A stretch of 64,000 nucleotides of DNA from assembly GCA_958510875.1 (NCBI GenBank), contig OY294068.1, forward strand, positions 74,874,633 through 74,938,632, written 5' to 3'. The notes beneath the pieces are model-generated. The model saw only the letters and a list, made by a program, of their open reading frames with translations, ran no database searches and was not told the DNA's origin. Made by a program: the position numbers and the translations under genes. The stretch comes from Endomychus coccineus. Its lineage: Eukaryota; Arthropoda; Insecta; Coleoptera; Endomychidae. Below, piece after piece: positions 40,701 to 48,384 of this stretch. How positions within the stretch are numbered: position 1 is the stretch's first letter; every line of letters starts with the position of its first letter.

Positions 40701-43700
40701 TAAGTTGTTTTGAGTTTGTTGATCTGCATGACTTCAATAATGCTCCCAAGTATTCATCGAAAATAGGGAAAGATTATTTTGTTCTGTTTATGCTACTATC
40801 TACCATTATAGATAATGCTGGAAAACTCCCGAGGGAAACCAAATTTCCTTTAATGACGCAAACTAGGATGTAATAGAATTTTGGAGAGTAACAAAGTTTT
40901 CACCAGTGAACATAGTTTGAAAGATTGAAATAGAAGCCTACTGTTGAATCAAACGATGGCAGCAATTTTTTGTTTTCTCAAACAATTCAATACGACTGAA
41001 ACTACTCTGAACCGATTAAGTTTAAATCATCGATCGGTGTATAGTGATCCAATAAGTGCGAGCAAGTCAAAGATAATAAATGGGTGTTATATTCATAGCG
41101 AGTCTGTAGATCATAACTAGGTATGTTGCATGCGAATAGGTAAACATAAAATAATTATCTAGAGTTAGATTGCTAATAATAGAAAGTTCATTCAATATAT
41201 ATGCCTCGCTCGCACTTATTGAGTCACTATCAAATGAATCCAGAGAAATGAGATAGACCCAGGTTCAAGCAATTAATGGAGACCTGGCAATGATTTTGAA
41301 ATGGAGGTCGGATAATGCAACCAAAACTCAGGCTTGCGTATTCTATAGGAAGTCTTCCATGTCCATGCTCGGAATCACCACCAACAGCACCCTCCAAAGG
41401 GATGATGATATGAGATCCATTGCGAAAATCGCTTCACAAAAACTTGGTTTTCTATTCCGTGCCAAGAGGTACTTCACATCCTAGAAACTTCTCATAATCT
41501 ACAAAGCACAGATTCGACATGTCCTGGAGTAATGTTGAAATGTTTGGAGTTCGGCTCCTAAACATACGCTGAAGCTCTTGGATTCCTGAAGAGAGCTATC
41601 TAATACATCGTAGAAAGGTGGAGGATCTCTCCCTTTTCTATAGATATTTCCATGGTCGGTGTTCATCAGACATCTTGTCTGTTGTTCCACCGCGAGAGAT
41701 TTCAGATAGGCGGACTAGACGAGCTTGAGCTAGTCACCCCTTCATAGTCGAGTTCGAAACCTGTCGAATTTCTTCCTACCAGACTTAATTTTTCTATCGA
41801 ACAACGAAGTTGTGGAACTCCTAGTGAGGTCTTTCCCTATGCCTATAACCGCCAAAGATTCAAGAAAAATTATGATGCCTATCTCCTCTCCAACATTCAA
41901 CCGCTGGCTTACACGATGTTCTTCGAACATTATAGGTTTCCCTCTCGTGTAGACAAAGTATAGAAGAAAAAACAATACAAGGATGATTTAAAATCAATCT
42001 TTACAGAGTAGTTTCAGTCGTATTGAATTGTTTGAGAAAACAAAAAAAAAATTACTGCCATCGTTTAATTCAACAAGCTGGATTACATTTCAATCTCACC
42101 AAATATGTTCAATGGGGAACACTTTGTTGCTGTCCAAAATTCTATTACTTTTGAGAAATATTCCAAGAACATACAATTTTCCTTTTGTACAGCGTGCGGT
42201 TGGATCGCCATGAAATAAAAATAACGTACGAATACTGTTGTACCTACTACCTGACAGCCGTTTTTCGTTTTTATTAATCATTATATGAGTCACATAATTC
42301 AACAAATTTCATTCACGTTTTCTCAAAAATGTGGTTTAATGTAATAGAGCCATTTGTAAACTATTCAAAAGTATCCTCATAAGAAGATTTCTACAGTTAA
42401 GTATCATCGTGATAATCATCCGAACTATTCATTATTTGAAATAATAAGCTGAGAAGAAGTGGTTGTGACAATGTTATCAAACCATAAAGAAGAGTGAAAT
42501 ATAATTTTAGAAAAGTAATGTGCCAAGTTTCTAATTAATTTTTTCTATGATACAAGTTTTTACTCTTCAGGATCATTTTGATAGACACAAAAATCTTTCA
42601 ATGAGGTTGATTCCAAACAAAATACGAATGAGCCAAACTGATTTTGATAAAAAATAATAGGCAAAGTGGCAGTGTTATTATGTATGTCAGACATTTGTCT
42701 ACAGCAATGGCCTTAAATGTAATAATGCATAAAAATTTACTGTCAATTTGTTTTCTATTCTTTCTTTTTTTTTATTCAATCAATACCTAATTACAGAGGG
42801 AGTATTATCACCACAAAATCCACTGCCATACAAGGCTCTATAAAACTGTTTGTATTTTTGTCATCGAGCTAGTTTACTAAGCTTTAATTGAAAACTAAAA
42901 CTATGCAAAGTGAATAAAAGCATACATTCTAGGTGCTTTTATTTATATTGATTTGGATAAAAACCACAACACCCAATCAAGCAATTTATTTGTTATTTTC
43001 ACACAAGATATACCTCGATATAACAAAGAAATGTTTAAATTTTCAATAAAGAGTAAGTAACAGTTCAAAAAAATATTTATAAATGTGATATGATATGCAC
43101 TCATTTACTTGGTTAGAAACACTCTGAATTAAATTATCAATGTCACCTTGGGGTATATCATTCCAAGTATTTCGTATGTGAACCCGACAATCGTTGAGAT
43201 TACCTGGAGGATGGGGTAAATTACTCTGTCTGGTACCTATCACATCTCAGACCTATTGGATTGGTGAGCGACTGGTGCAATGTGCAGGCCATGGAAGGAG
43301 CTTCCTAGAAAAACTGTATCGCATGATTTGTTGAAAATCAACCTCCAAGATATGGCTCTGCAACAGGTTCCAAAACATCAGCTATGTAACTGGATACATT
43401 CAAATTACCCAGAAGGACAACTAAAAGTGACCTATTACCAAAACAGATTGCACCCCACCGGCAGTACGGCGTTCAACAGCTAATTGTAAATTCTTTCGTC
43501 CTCACGGAAACATCTCGCCCCTCATACGGACGCCATATACACTCTTTGTTCTTAAGATTCCCTCTAATTATTTCCCACAGCGTGTTGTGGTAAATTTGTA
43601 TATCATGGTCAACATTTCCAAATGACGTTCTTCACGATCAATAGTCACCCTAGAACATTCTGATCCACGGCGATGTCTATGAACATTTTCAGACCACCTT

Positions 43701-45240
43701 ACCGCACATATCAAAACAGTTATCACGGTACGAACTATGCGGCTGGCAATTTTTTTGAGGGAAAATCCGGCCACCCTCTTACCAACATTCGGGTCACGTT
43801 CAAAGTCACTCAATGACAATGTAGATGATTTTGAATTTACGGAAATCTAGGCATCTTAGATAACTGATAAACTATAAGAGTTCACACTCTCGATACACTA
43901 ATATTATACATAAGAAATCATCACCCTTATTCACTAAAAATAATATAAAAGTACTGAGTTTACTCTGATGATGTCTACTTCGTAGCTGAAAGGTACTCGG
44001 TACTTTAACAATATTTTTAGTGGATAAGGGTGATTATGCATATTATCTTAGATAACGTTTACTATAGAAATGTGAGAACACATTTGACAAGAATTGATGT
44101 ATTTTTAGCAGCAACTGATTCAAAACATGGAATTTTTTTAATTTAAGTTACTAGAAATACCGAGGTGAAAATAAATTGTTTAACTAATACTGGGTGTTGC
44201 AGTTTTTATTCAAATAAGTATGTATTTTCAGTAATTTCAATTTGTATGTTTGTTTTCTTCCGAGTATTATTCTCGAAGAAACCAAAAACATTGCCACCAT
44301 TCACTGAAAAATTATCTATTTCAATCCTACCCGATATGGTTGCAACAAAAAATTAATAATATTGATTATTACTTTATTCTTGATTATTAGGTGGAAAAAA
44401 GATAGAGAACGTGAACAAGAAGAAGTAGACGAGACAACGCAAACTTCTTCACCAGGCGGGGGATGGCAGGGACGCCTGTCAGCCTTCCTGCATGTACATC
44501 GAGGGAGTCGCGCTTCTTCTCGCAAGTCCTCTAGGGCCTCTGATGCGAGCGACCTCAGCGAATTAGGAGGACCTTGGTTGAACCTACCGCTGTTGTTGCT
44601 CTCAAGTGCGACGAACATGGACCCAGAGGAGCTGGATTTGACGCGCGAAACCGCCGATGTCAGCATCAAGGTAAACGATGCAACCCCCGAAGCCGCAAGC
44701 CCTACAACTTCAATGCCTATATTCCCACCTCAACCTCGACGACGCAGTATCTATAGCTTCTTTCTGCGACATCAAGACGCTGTCGAGAACGACGAGTTGA
44801 CGGGTTCCCCGCCTGTTAATAAGCGTGGAGTTGCTTCTTCCGATACTCAATCACTTCATCCAGCTATGGCTGAAGATTCGAAACCGAAACGCGGTAGTAT
44901 CATCAGACGTAAGCGAGGAGGTTCTGTTAAATCGAGACCTACTTCAACGCTAACACCTGGTCAACGTGCCGAATCGGAACCACTTAACAGTTCAGACGTG
45001 AGTATATTAGTGACAGAACCTTCACCGGAAACGCCTTTTTCTAAACCCCCTCTTCATCGACAGCAAAGCGAAGCTACAGTTGTGCAAGTATTAGTTCATA
45101 GAGAGAGTGAAGAATACAACCAAGACGAAGAGGATACGTCAACTCCTTGTGTTCAGTTGACAGAAAATAGTGGAACTAGCACATCTGATGTGACTATTGA
45201 CTGTCCTAATCTTACGAATTCGTCAGTTAGAGATAGCTGA
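10494..45240 (+). CDS. NaCP60E: DSC1/NaCP60E-type voltage-gated cation channel, 3' half (11 exons joined)
   Basis: Membrane channel of the four-domain voltage-gated family; DSC1/BSC1 relatives in insects are para-like in sequence but favour Ca2+ and other cations. Exons 10494-10791, 18681-18996, 27452-27727, 28107-28211, 28654-28845, 30893-31181, 33747-33940, 37154-37629, 40286-40505, 40560-40699 and 44391-45240 have GT/AG borders and matching phases. They sum to 3,356 nt, or 1,117 codons plus a stop after the two leading bases. Order: II-III linker, domain III S1-S6, III-IV linker, domain IV S1-S6, EF-hand-like region, IQ-like helix, long tail. The DSC1 assignment rests on the domain III filter (ATFEGW, Glu instead of Lys), domain IV Ala (TSAGW), the MFL gate motif, and S4/S5 blocks that differ from para (for example [20 protein letters not shown]). 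Domains I-II are outside. No break was found, so this is a functional gene with introns full of transposons. Confidence 0.93.
10930..12710 (-). pseudogene. Decayed non-LTR retrotransposon with RNase H (I/R1-like group)
   Basis: Read on the minus strand from 12710: RT start ([17 protein letters not shown], then [20 protein letters not shown]), [32 protein letters not shown] and AYAEDLAGV at about 12336-11911. The second half of an RNase H domain ([20 protein letters not shown]) and a C-terminal Cys/His motif ([20 protein letters not shown], 11698-10964) follow. The catalytic (Y/F)ADD reads AED. The first half of RNase H is missing between the two main frames, and frameshifts occur, so the copy is dead. 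It lies in the first visible channel intron in antisense. Confidence 0.85.
12419..12473. repeat. Small palindromic insertion inside the non-LTR relic
   Basis: 'cacagcttaataaa' is followed about 15 bp later by its reverse complement 'tttattaagctgtg', and then a further 'tattaagctgtg' copy. It interrupts the RT fingers coding sequence, so it arose after that element inserted. Confidence 0.55.
12711..13379. other. Intron sequence, nothing recognised
   Basis: AT-rich with one short GC-richer patch near 13075-13130; no coding or RNA feature supported. Confidence 0.5.
13380..14915. mobile_element. Long inverted-repeat element in channel intron
   Basis: About 440 bp at the left (13395-13835) returns as an imperfect reverse complement at 14490-14910. 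Examples are 'gatgcatttactcca' near 13432 against 'tggagtaaatgcatc' near 14870, 'tgcatttctgcatcgaa' against its complement, and 'tctggaggcca' against 'tggcctcca'. The loop (13836-14490) is extremely AT-rich. The open frames on both strands are accidental products of the repeat. It is a fold-back type nonautonomous element. Confidence 0.8.
15030..15725. mobile_element. Palindromic element with internal repeats
   Basis: The left end 'ggaagagcaaagtcagcag' (15050-15068) matches the reverse complement of 'ctgctgactttgctcttcc' (15681-15699). Similarity continues inward over about 90 bp through a 'gggaattaa' block. The motif 'ctgctac.ttaaact' recurs inside (about 15157 and 15297, with 'ctgctaccttagttt' near 15577). 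Noncoding. Confidence 0.65.
15726..18680. other. Intron sequence; short minisatellite at 17165-17227
   Basis: No coding sequence is recognised; the 65-codon frame at 17354-17551 lacks any known motif. A 28-bp unit containing 'caaaatgtgactgaaagaat' is repeated about 2.3 times at 17165-17227. The part from about 16480 to 18060 is somewhat less AT-rich and could be an old LTR or other element, but no ends were seen. Confidence 0.5.
18681..18996 (+). CDS. NaCP60E: Channel exon: domain III S1-S3
   Basis: Acceptor tttgtttcag ends at 18680; donor gtaagt at 18997. The first G completes the Lys codon left open by the previous exon. It encodes a Cys-containing lead ([16 protein letters not shown]), S1 ([20 protein letters not shown]), the S1-S2 loop, S2 ([20 protein letters not shown]) and the start of S3 ([11 protein letters not shown]). 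It ends in phase 0. Residues such as [14 protein letters not shown] differ from para and match the DSC1 group. Confidence 0.95.
19211..19232 (-). ncRNA. Hammerhead-like core in the left inverted end of the Penelope element
   Basis: On the minus strand CTGAAGA (19238-19232) is followed by a GCCA/TGGC stem and GAAAC (19211-19207), the hammerhead core order. A convincing stem I cannot be drawn and one extra U sits before stem II, so activity is doubtful. The full motif spans 19207-19238. Confidence 0.35.
19975..21660. mobile_element. Fold-back array inserted in the Penelope element
   Basis: Left arm 19975-20185 and right arm 20738-20955 are near-perfect reverse complements (for example 'ccaaagaagtttcttatagg' against 'cctataagaaacttctttgg', and the C-run 'tagcccccccaacaccccc' against its G-run). 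A ~250-bp unit beginning near 'gatcagcgacccagaaaacc' occurs three times (about 20208, 20460, 21135). The block 20455-21080 is duplicated in tandem at about 21095-21770, copying the right arm together with adjacent Penelope sequence ('aaatttcaaattgacctgag' at 21040 and 21724). The duplication therefore happened after the insertion. Noncoding. Confidence 0.85.
22390..22421 (+). ncRNA. Hammerhead-like core in the right end of the Penelope element
   Basis: CTGAAGA (22390-22396), a stem GCCA (22398-22401) / TGGC (22413-22416), and GAAAC (22417-22421). Penelope-like elements are known to carry hammerhead motifs in their terminal repeats. Here stem I is not supported, so this is a degenerate or hammerhead-like core. 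Confidence 0.4.
22479..24096. other. Intron sequence with a half-copy of a small palindromic repeat
   Basis: At about 22888-22970, 'tgatgatggctaggtggtag' and 'tagctgaaaggtcctcagta' are related to the palindromic element at 43915-44035. No coding sequence is supported; a slightly GC-richer patch at 23120-23360 is unassigned. Confidence 0.45.
24097..24138 (+). ncRNA. Hammerhead ribozyme motif (type I-like, short stem III)
   Basis: All parts are present in order. Stem I 5' strand GTCTT (24097-24101) pairs perfectly with AAGAC (24134-24138). The core CTGATGA is at 24102-24108, followed by one extra T. Stem II GGTC / GACC is closed by a GNRA-type GTGA loop (24110-24121), then GAA and stem III ACG/CGT with a 2-nt loop (or AC/GT with a GTAC loop). 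The cleavage-site nucleotide would be A24133. The unpaired T at the base of stem II is the only departure. Such motifs occur in Penelope-like elements and retrozymes; no coding sequence of either is recognised next to it. It lies in the 8.5-kb channel intron in sense orientation. Confidence 0.6.
24820..25440 (-). pseudogene. Degenerate coding relic, acidic region plus basic 'NWKRN..KKLR' motif
   Basis: On the minus strand a 60-codon open piece (25212-25030) is acidic ([20 protein letters not shown]). It is followed after a stop and frameshift by [20 protein letters not shown] and IQKGQALKE near 24960-24880. The combination resembles the N-terminal part of a multicopy family of unnamed insect proteins that behave like transposon genes. 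This family link is from memory and weak. Stops and frameshifts show it is not a working gene. Confidence 0.35.
25441..27451. other. Intron sequence
   Basis: Includes a short run of 'tatgaaaaaaca'-type repeats at about 25795-25830. A GC-richer patch at 26120-26560 carries only short unrecognised frames. Nothing else supported. Confidence 0.5.
27452..27727 (+). CDS. NaCP60E: Channel exon: domain III S4 voltage sensor, S4-S5 and S5
   Basis: Acceptor ccaattgcag; donor gtaagt at 27728; phase 0 on both sides, 92 codons. [13 protein letters not shown] is followed by the S4 helix with arginines every third position ([20 protein letters not shown]). The S4-S5 linker [20 protein letters not shown] and S5 ([20 protein letters not shown]) come next. 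The preceding intron is 8.5 kb and contains the Penelope element and the hammerhead motif. Confidence 0.97.
28107..28211 (+). CDS. NaCP60E: Channel exon: domain III extracellular turret and P-loop start
   Basis: 35 codons, phase 0 at both ends, between tttcag (28106) and gtaagt (28212). The sequence [20 protein letters not shown] is followed by [14 protein letters not shown], the segment before the pore helix. A Cys and an N-x-T glycosylation sequon (NYT) lie in the extracellular part. Confidence 0.95.
28654..28845 (+). CDS. NaCP60E: Channel exon: domain III pore filter and S6
   Basis: Exactly 64 codons, phase 0. It starts with [20 protein letters not shown]. The Glu codon at 28663-28665 occupies the filter position that is Lys in classical sodium channels, which is the hallmark of DSC1-type channels. 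S6 follows ([20 protein letters not shown], then GVIIDNFN) and the exon ends in MLKKK at a gtaggt donor (28846). Confidence 0.97.
28846..30892. other. Channel intron, nothing recognised
   Basis: AT-rich; a G10 run at about 29611 and very A/T-rich low-complexity sequence at 29850-29990. No transposon coding remains were seen. Confidence 0.5.
30893..31181 (+). CDS. NaCP60E: Channel exon: III-IV inactivation linker and domain IV S1-S2
   Basis: Starts [20 protein letters not shown] after atttgattttag and ends one base into a codon at 31181 (gtaagt follows). MFL (30914-30922) takes the place of the IFM/MFM fast-inactivation triad. The Lys/Arg-rich linker [16 protein letters not shown] follows, then domain IV S1 ([20 protein letters not shown]) and S2 ([18 protein letters not shown]). 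Confidence 0.95.
31182..32420. other. Channel intron, nothing recognised
   Basis: AT-rich; only short accidental frames. Confidence 0.5.
32421..33529 (+). mobile_element. mariner transposon copy, transposase broken
   Basis: Imperfect terminal inverted repeats (caagggcaaggtgaaaagtc at 32421 against the reverse complement of the block ending at 33529, tgagagcaagatgaaaagtc) are flanked by TA on both sides, the mariner target. The transposase reads in pieces: [20 protein letters not shown] (32584), [30 protein letters not shown] at about 32875, then [20 protein letters not shown] and a [10 protein letters not shown] block. These are the usual mariner order, including the TVDGTWIH block with the first catalytic Asp. 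Stops and frameshifts are frequent, so it is inactive. It lies in the intron between the domain IV S2 and S3 exons, in sense orientation. Confidence 0.9.
33747..33940 (+). CDS. NaCP60E: Channel exon: domain IV S3-S4
   Basis: Acceptor tttgtttcag; the first two bases complete a Glu codon (phase 1 to phase 1), and it ends in phase 0 at 33940 (gtaaga donor). It encodes [21 protein letters not shown]3 ([17 protein letters not shown]) and the domain IV voltage sensor [20 protein letters not shown]. The preceding intron contains a mariner copy. Confidence 0.96.
33941..34789. other. Channel intron, nothing recognised
   Basis: AT-rich; no repeat structure or coding remains noted. Confidence 0.5.
34790..36110 (+). 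pseudogene. Second Penelope-like relic (RT + GIY-YIG)
   Basis: In several frames on the plus strand: [14 protein letters not shown] (about 34905), [20 protein letters not shown] (35065), [19 protein letters not shown] (about 35210), then a YVDHVFAI box near 35320 where YVDD is expected. [20 protein letters not shown] follows, then a GIY-YIG start ([20 protein letters not shown]) at 35899-35961. Stops and frameshifts throughout. It is clearly different in sequence from the 19-22 kb copy, so it represents a separate Penelope lineage. It lies in the intron before the domain IV pore exon. Confidence 0.8.
36111..37153. other. Channel intron, nothing recognised
   Basis: AT-rich; no repeat structure or coding remains noted. 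Confidence 0.5.
37154..37629 (+). CDS. NaCP60E: Channel exon: domain IV S4-S5, S5, pore and S6
   Basis: Phase 0 start after ctttcattgcag. It reads [20 protein letters not shown], then S5 and the P-loop [20 protein letters not shown]. The Ala codon at 37370-37372 is the domain IV filter residue. A Cys-containing loop ([17 protein letters not shown]) follows, then S6 and [20 protein letters not shown]. It ends two bases into a codon at 37629 with a gtgagt donor. Confidence 0.96.
38200..39715 (+). pseudogene. CR1/Jockey-group non-LTR retrotransposon relic
   Basis: The RT begins [20 protein letters not shown] then [20 protein letters not shown] and [20 protein letters not shown] (38330-38540). 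A frameshift, [40 protein letters not shown] (38730-38790) and SFEYDGTLH follow; the catalytic (F/Y)ADD is replaced by EYDG. The C-terminal RT domain continues through [39 protein letters not shown] and [18 protein letters not shown] (to 39595). The 3' end is an A-rich tail after 'catagtcaaagtataaaa' (about 39715). It is 5' truncated. It lies in the intron between the domain IV pore/S6 exon and the EF-hand exon. Confidence 0.85.
40286..40505 (+). CDS. NaCP60E: Channel exon: EF-hand-like C-terminal region
   Basis: The first G completes a Lys codon; 73 further codons end in phase 0 at a gtaggt donor. [20 protein letters not shown] corresponds to the EF-hand-like fold after S6 of domain [22 protein letters not shown] follows, as in sodium-channel C-termini. 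Only 54 bp of intron separates it from the next exon, in sharp contrast to the kilobase-long introns elsewhere. Confidence 0.95.
40560..40699 (+). CDS. NaCP60E: Channel exon: IQ-like calmodulin-binding helix
   Basis: Starts [20 protein letters not shown] after atttcag and ends two bases into the Lys codon at 40699 (gtaagt). [14 protein letters not shown] at the end corresponds to the IQ motif that binds calmodulin in sodium-channel tails; binding here is inferred from position and motif. Confidence 0.93.
41041..41230. mobile_element. 190-bp MITE with ~23-bp inverted ends
   Basis: 'atagtgatccaataagtgcg' at the left end is matched by the reverse complement of the right end ('cgcacttattgagtcactat', to 41230) with two mismatches. 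The interior is noncoding and AT-rich. The target duplication is not clear. Confidence 0.65.
41235..41969 (+). pseudogene. Second copy (3' fragment) of the CR1/Jockey-group element
   Basis: [33 protein letters not shown] and [14 protein letters not shown] (41320-41484) match the 38-39 kb copy, as does the tail 'tagacaaagtatagaag'. Only the C-terminal RT domain and 3' end are present. Stops are frequent. It sits inside a small palindromic element (see 40943-42074). Confidence 0.8.
42075..43019. other. Channel intron, nothing recognised
   Basis: AT-rich with no coding or structural feature noted. Confidence 0.5.
43020..43830 (-). pseudogene. Tc1-like transposase relic
   Basis: On the minus strand 43819-43568 encodes an N-terminal HTH region ([20 protein letters not shown], then [20 protein letters not shown]). 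The middle is scrambled by stops. 43243-43043 encodes the C-terminal end ([20 protein letters not shown], then [14 protein letters not shown]), which corresponds to the 'W..IPQ..I..LI.S...R..EC' end of Tc1 transposases. Its length of about 800 bp is short for a ~340-residue protein, so deletions are likely. Inverted ends were not identified. It is antisense in the last channel intron. Confidence 0.75.
43915..44035. mobile_element. Palindromic ~120-bp element with hammerhead-like centre
   Basis: 'atcacccttattcactaaaa' at the left end is the reverse complement of 'ttttagtggataagggtgat' at the right end, and the symmetry continues inward. Related sequences occur at 22888-22970 and 47921-48145. 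The centre contains CTGATGA, a CTAC/GTAG stem and CTGAAAGG, recalling a hammerhead core, but the GAAAC strand and stem III are not conserved. Confidence 0.65.
44391..45240 (+). CDS. NaCP60E: Channel terminal exon: long disordered C-terminal tail and stop
   Basis: Acceptor ttgattattag; the first G completes Lys, then [20 protein letters not shown]. The tail is about 282 residues, rich in Ser, Thr, Pro, Arg and acidic residues, and predicted disordered. Basic clusters include [28 protein letters not shown] and [16 protein letters not shown], each with RxxS-type kinase consensus sites. The TGA is at 45238-45240. Base composition is visibly more GC-rich than the surrounding introns. The tail is likely cytoplasmic and regulatory; the specific role is unknown. 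Confidence 0.9.
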
Positions 45241-45296
45241 TCTGAACTCACCGTTTTGAAAAAGTTGCAATAATTTTTTACTGCTTTATCATAGGA

Positions 45297-45302
45297 AATA
45301 AA
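45297..45302 (+). promoter_or_regulatory. Candidate poly(A) signal of the channel gene
   Basis: AATAAA 57 bp after the stop codon. Further AATAAA hexamers occur near 45523 and 45798, so the actual 3' end is not decided by sequence. Confidence 0.45.
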
Positions 45303-47920
45303 TATTATTAACCTAGGCCTAAAGTAAAAATGTGAAATATAATCCATTACAATTTTTTGACATTTTGCGATTTTACAGAACTAACGGACAACGATATTGA
45401 TATAAAGCTATGAAGTTTTTTATCGACTTTTAGATAAAATTAATAGGTCACCCCTGCTATTCACCATTCTATCTCAAACTATAGTATTTGACATTACTAC
45501 TCCCTCAATTCATTTTCAACAATAAAATAGTGAAAATAATATAAGTGAAATAGAATGATCAGAATCAAACGAGTATTTCGATTTGGATACAATCATATCA
45601 ACATTCAGAGCAGAAACAGTTATTTTTATCAAATTGGAATTGGTTAACACCTATTTTCAGGTCTTGATGGAACCCTTAAACTTACAATATCCGCAACATC
45701 GAATTCATTTTCAGACGTGTCAAATCTTCATGCTACTCCACGTTCATAACGTCACATTTGTTAAATTATGATTAAATTATTGAGAAACATCCAATGAATA
45801 AATACTGAATAATTGAAAGTAATGATGATTGATATATATATATATTGGAACTCCAAAACTTATTTTTACGATTAAGCATAAAAGACAATATAGAAGGTGA
45901 ACTTTTGAAAGAGTGAATACGAGATGTGGATTAAAAATTTTAAACTAGTATTTTATTATATCTGTGAGAAAAGAATCAATAGGAAATTTAATGATTAATA
46001 ATCGGCAAGAATGTATAATAAAGTGTTATTTTATTGACTGCTTTTTTCATTATTCTAAGAATATTTTCAGAATTAGTCCAATATGAATGATGAGAATATA
46101 TTTCCGAATATAAAATGTCTACCCATTCCAGCAGGGCTAAAAAGTTGAAATTAGTATGTAATAGAAAAGTTGTACATTGTGAATGTAACAGAGTAGATAC
46201 ATAATTTGCTGAAATGCTAGAAATAATATTGTTTATGATCTACTACTGAATCAAAACTATACCTGTTTAGTTTTTGATGATTTTTTACTTGTTCTAAAAT
46301 TTTGTTGATCTGGGCCTTTTGTGGGTTTTTAATTTTGTTATATCAGATTGGCATAGTTGAATAATAGGAGAAAATGAAGCGACATGCAACAGTAATCTTC
46401 ACAAATAATATTTACAACCTTATACAAATATTTACTGATATCATTAGAATTAAAATTATAGGTGAATGGAACTTAAAAGAACAAATAAACATGTATGTGC
46501 GGTATAGTTGGCCCTCTAAATAAGGCCGATTGTGATGTCAGTAACTCTAGAAGCAAATGGCTCACTGATGATCACATAGTGATTTCTGTCAAAATTATGG
46601 ATTTTGGATTGAAGCATGATATTAAAGAATAGGGTCCATCACAACCAGTTCTCTCATTTCAAAATCAAAATTCACTGATATTTCCAACATTGAGATTATC
46701 ATCATGATAGATTTATCAGTGAAAAGACTCATTGATTTATAATTTGGCAAAATACTACACTTTTCAAACAATTTCTTCAAAAAGTTTTAGAGTCTTGAAT
46801 ATGTTGATAATAGAAGTTGTTTCTATATCTTTCCAGTTTGATAAATGAACACAGGAATGTACATTAATATCTAGACAAACCAACAATCTAAGAACTTATA
46901 TTCTCGAAACAATTAGTTCAACAAAGGATAATGGCGGATAATAATATTTTTCCCTATTAATATCAAAATCTTTATACTTAATACAACTTTTTGAAAACTA
47001 ATTATAGTCGAAATGAGTAGCTTTTCGCTAAAAATTTTTAGATTATGACACATCTAGAATGTAGTATTATAAATAGGGTGTGACAACTTTATTTTCGAGT
47101 TATATGTGAAAATGGTAAAGTGAATTAATTCTAATTCAAAATGCTATATGCATAAATTGTAAATAATATTTAGAACCGATTGAAATTTTGTAGATAGACA
47201 AGTAATTTGAATTCAATCAAGATATATTTATACAACATAGTATGAGTAGGTCAAAACAATATAATATTAAGTCAATTATAAATTATGTCTTATACATAAA
47301 TATGTACTTGTATTCCTCATAAGAATTTAACGAACAATCAGTAAATGGTTTCTGATCATCGTAGTGATTCTCAAACTGTATTTATTCAGAGCAAATCTAG
47401 ATTACAAAATGAAGATATTTCTTTAGCTTCGACAATGACAATACTGCCTGAAAGTTAGGGTTTATTATTTGTATATTTTTGCAGTTACTATCAAAACAAC
47501 AAAGCAGACATGAACCGTTATTACGTACCTATCAACATCAAGGTGGATTGTTGTTTCTTGGTAACAATATGAGAGCCTCCAGGCAAGTTTCAGTTCATGA
47601 GTGCAGGCATTTATAGATACAGAGCCGCTTAATTTTGCTACGTAATATGTTTTTTTGTTCGTAGAAAACCACAGTGATCTCTTCTATGAAAAGTTTAATA
47701 GCATGTATCCTAAGTTGAAAGGAAGGTGCTACTAGTGTAGATACACAAGACATAAAAAGTTCGGTTTATTTATATGGCCCCATCTTGTTTTCCTGCCCTT
47801 TCGGACCATCCAACAAAATGTCATATTTGATGATTTAGTATCCTCAATAATATTTCACTTAAAATGCAGATTTGATAAAAGCGCGTGTGTATTTTTGGAG
47901 AAAGAATGTGATTTATTGAT
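45303..47920. other. 3' flank of the channel gene and intergenic DNA
   Basis: AT-rich, with a short AT microsatellite at about 45831-45844. No gene or repeat structure is supported. Confidence 0.5.
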
Positions 47921-48145
47921 GTACATAAATAACACTATAAAAAGAAACGATCACCTTTATCCACTAAAAATACTGTTTTAGCTACCAGAGTAAACTAAAA
48001 TAGTAATCAAAAGAACCTGCTTAAATACTATTTTGAATTAATAGTACATGTAAATAAGGGTTCACCCTTAAGTAATGATCTGATTATTTCTTTTTATAGT
48101 GTTAGTGTACCTATAAACAGTGTGAACTCTTTAATAGAACTGATG
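47921..48145. mobile_element. Small inverted-repeat element related to the 43.9-kb element
   Basis: 'aacactataaaaagaaacgatcacctttatcc' (described by its ends: aacactataaaaagaaa at about 47930) is mirrored by 'tttctttttatagtgtt' at about 48087-48103. The inner 'tttatccactaaaaata' is shared with the 43915-44035 element, and 'gtgtgaactctttaa' near 48120 corresponds to the outer flank of that copy. Confidence 0.6.
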
Positions 48146-48384
48146 TAGGTAAACTGGACATTAGAAGTAAAATACCAGAATTCGTCTTGGTTAACTTTAC
48201 TGTTTAATCATCTGGAAAAAGGAAACCTTCTGCAAAAGTGTCTACTGGATGGAGGCTCAGGTGTAAAATTTTATCAGAATATATTTAAAATTTGTTTGTT
48301 GGAAGCACCTGTGAGGGCTTTTTGTTTTTGAAAGCTGTACAACATGATCGCGGATGAATGAATATAATTTCGAAGAAAATGCAG

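Larger units (their letters stand above)
40943..42074. mobile_element. Palindromic element opened by a CR1 insertion
   Basis: About 90 bp at 40943-41030 (starting gttgaatcaaacgatggcag) are the reverse complement of 41981-42074 (ending with 'gccatcgtttaattcaac'). Without the intervening ~950 bp, the arms would form a ~190-bp hairpin element. The insert holds a smaller TIR element (41041-41230) and the CR1 3' fragment. Confidence 0.7.

Noticed and set aside
44316..44669. Minus-strand 117-codon ORF
   Set aside because: Shadow of the GC-rich terminal channel exon.
18681..45240. para sodium channel (pyrethroid target)
   Set aside because: Filter residue Glu in domain III, MFL linker and DSC1-specific segments point to the NaCP60E class.
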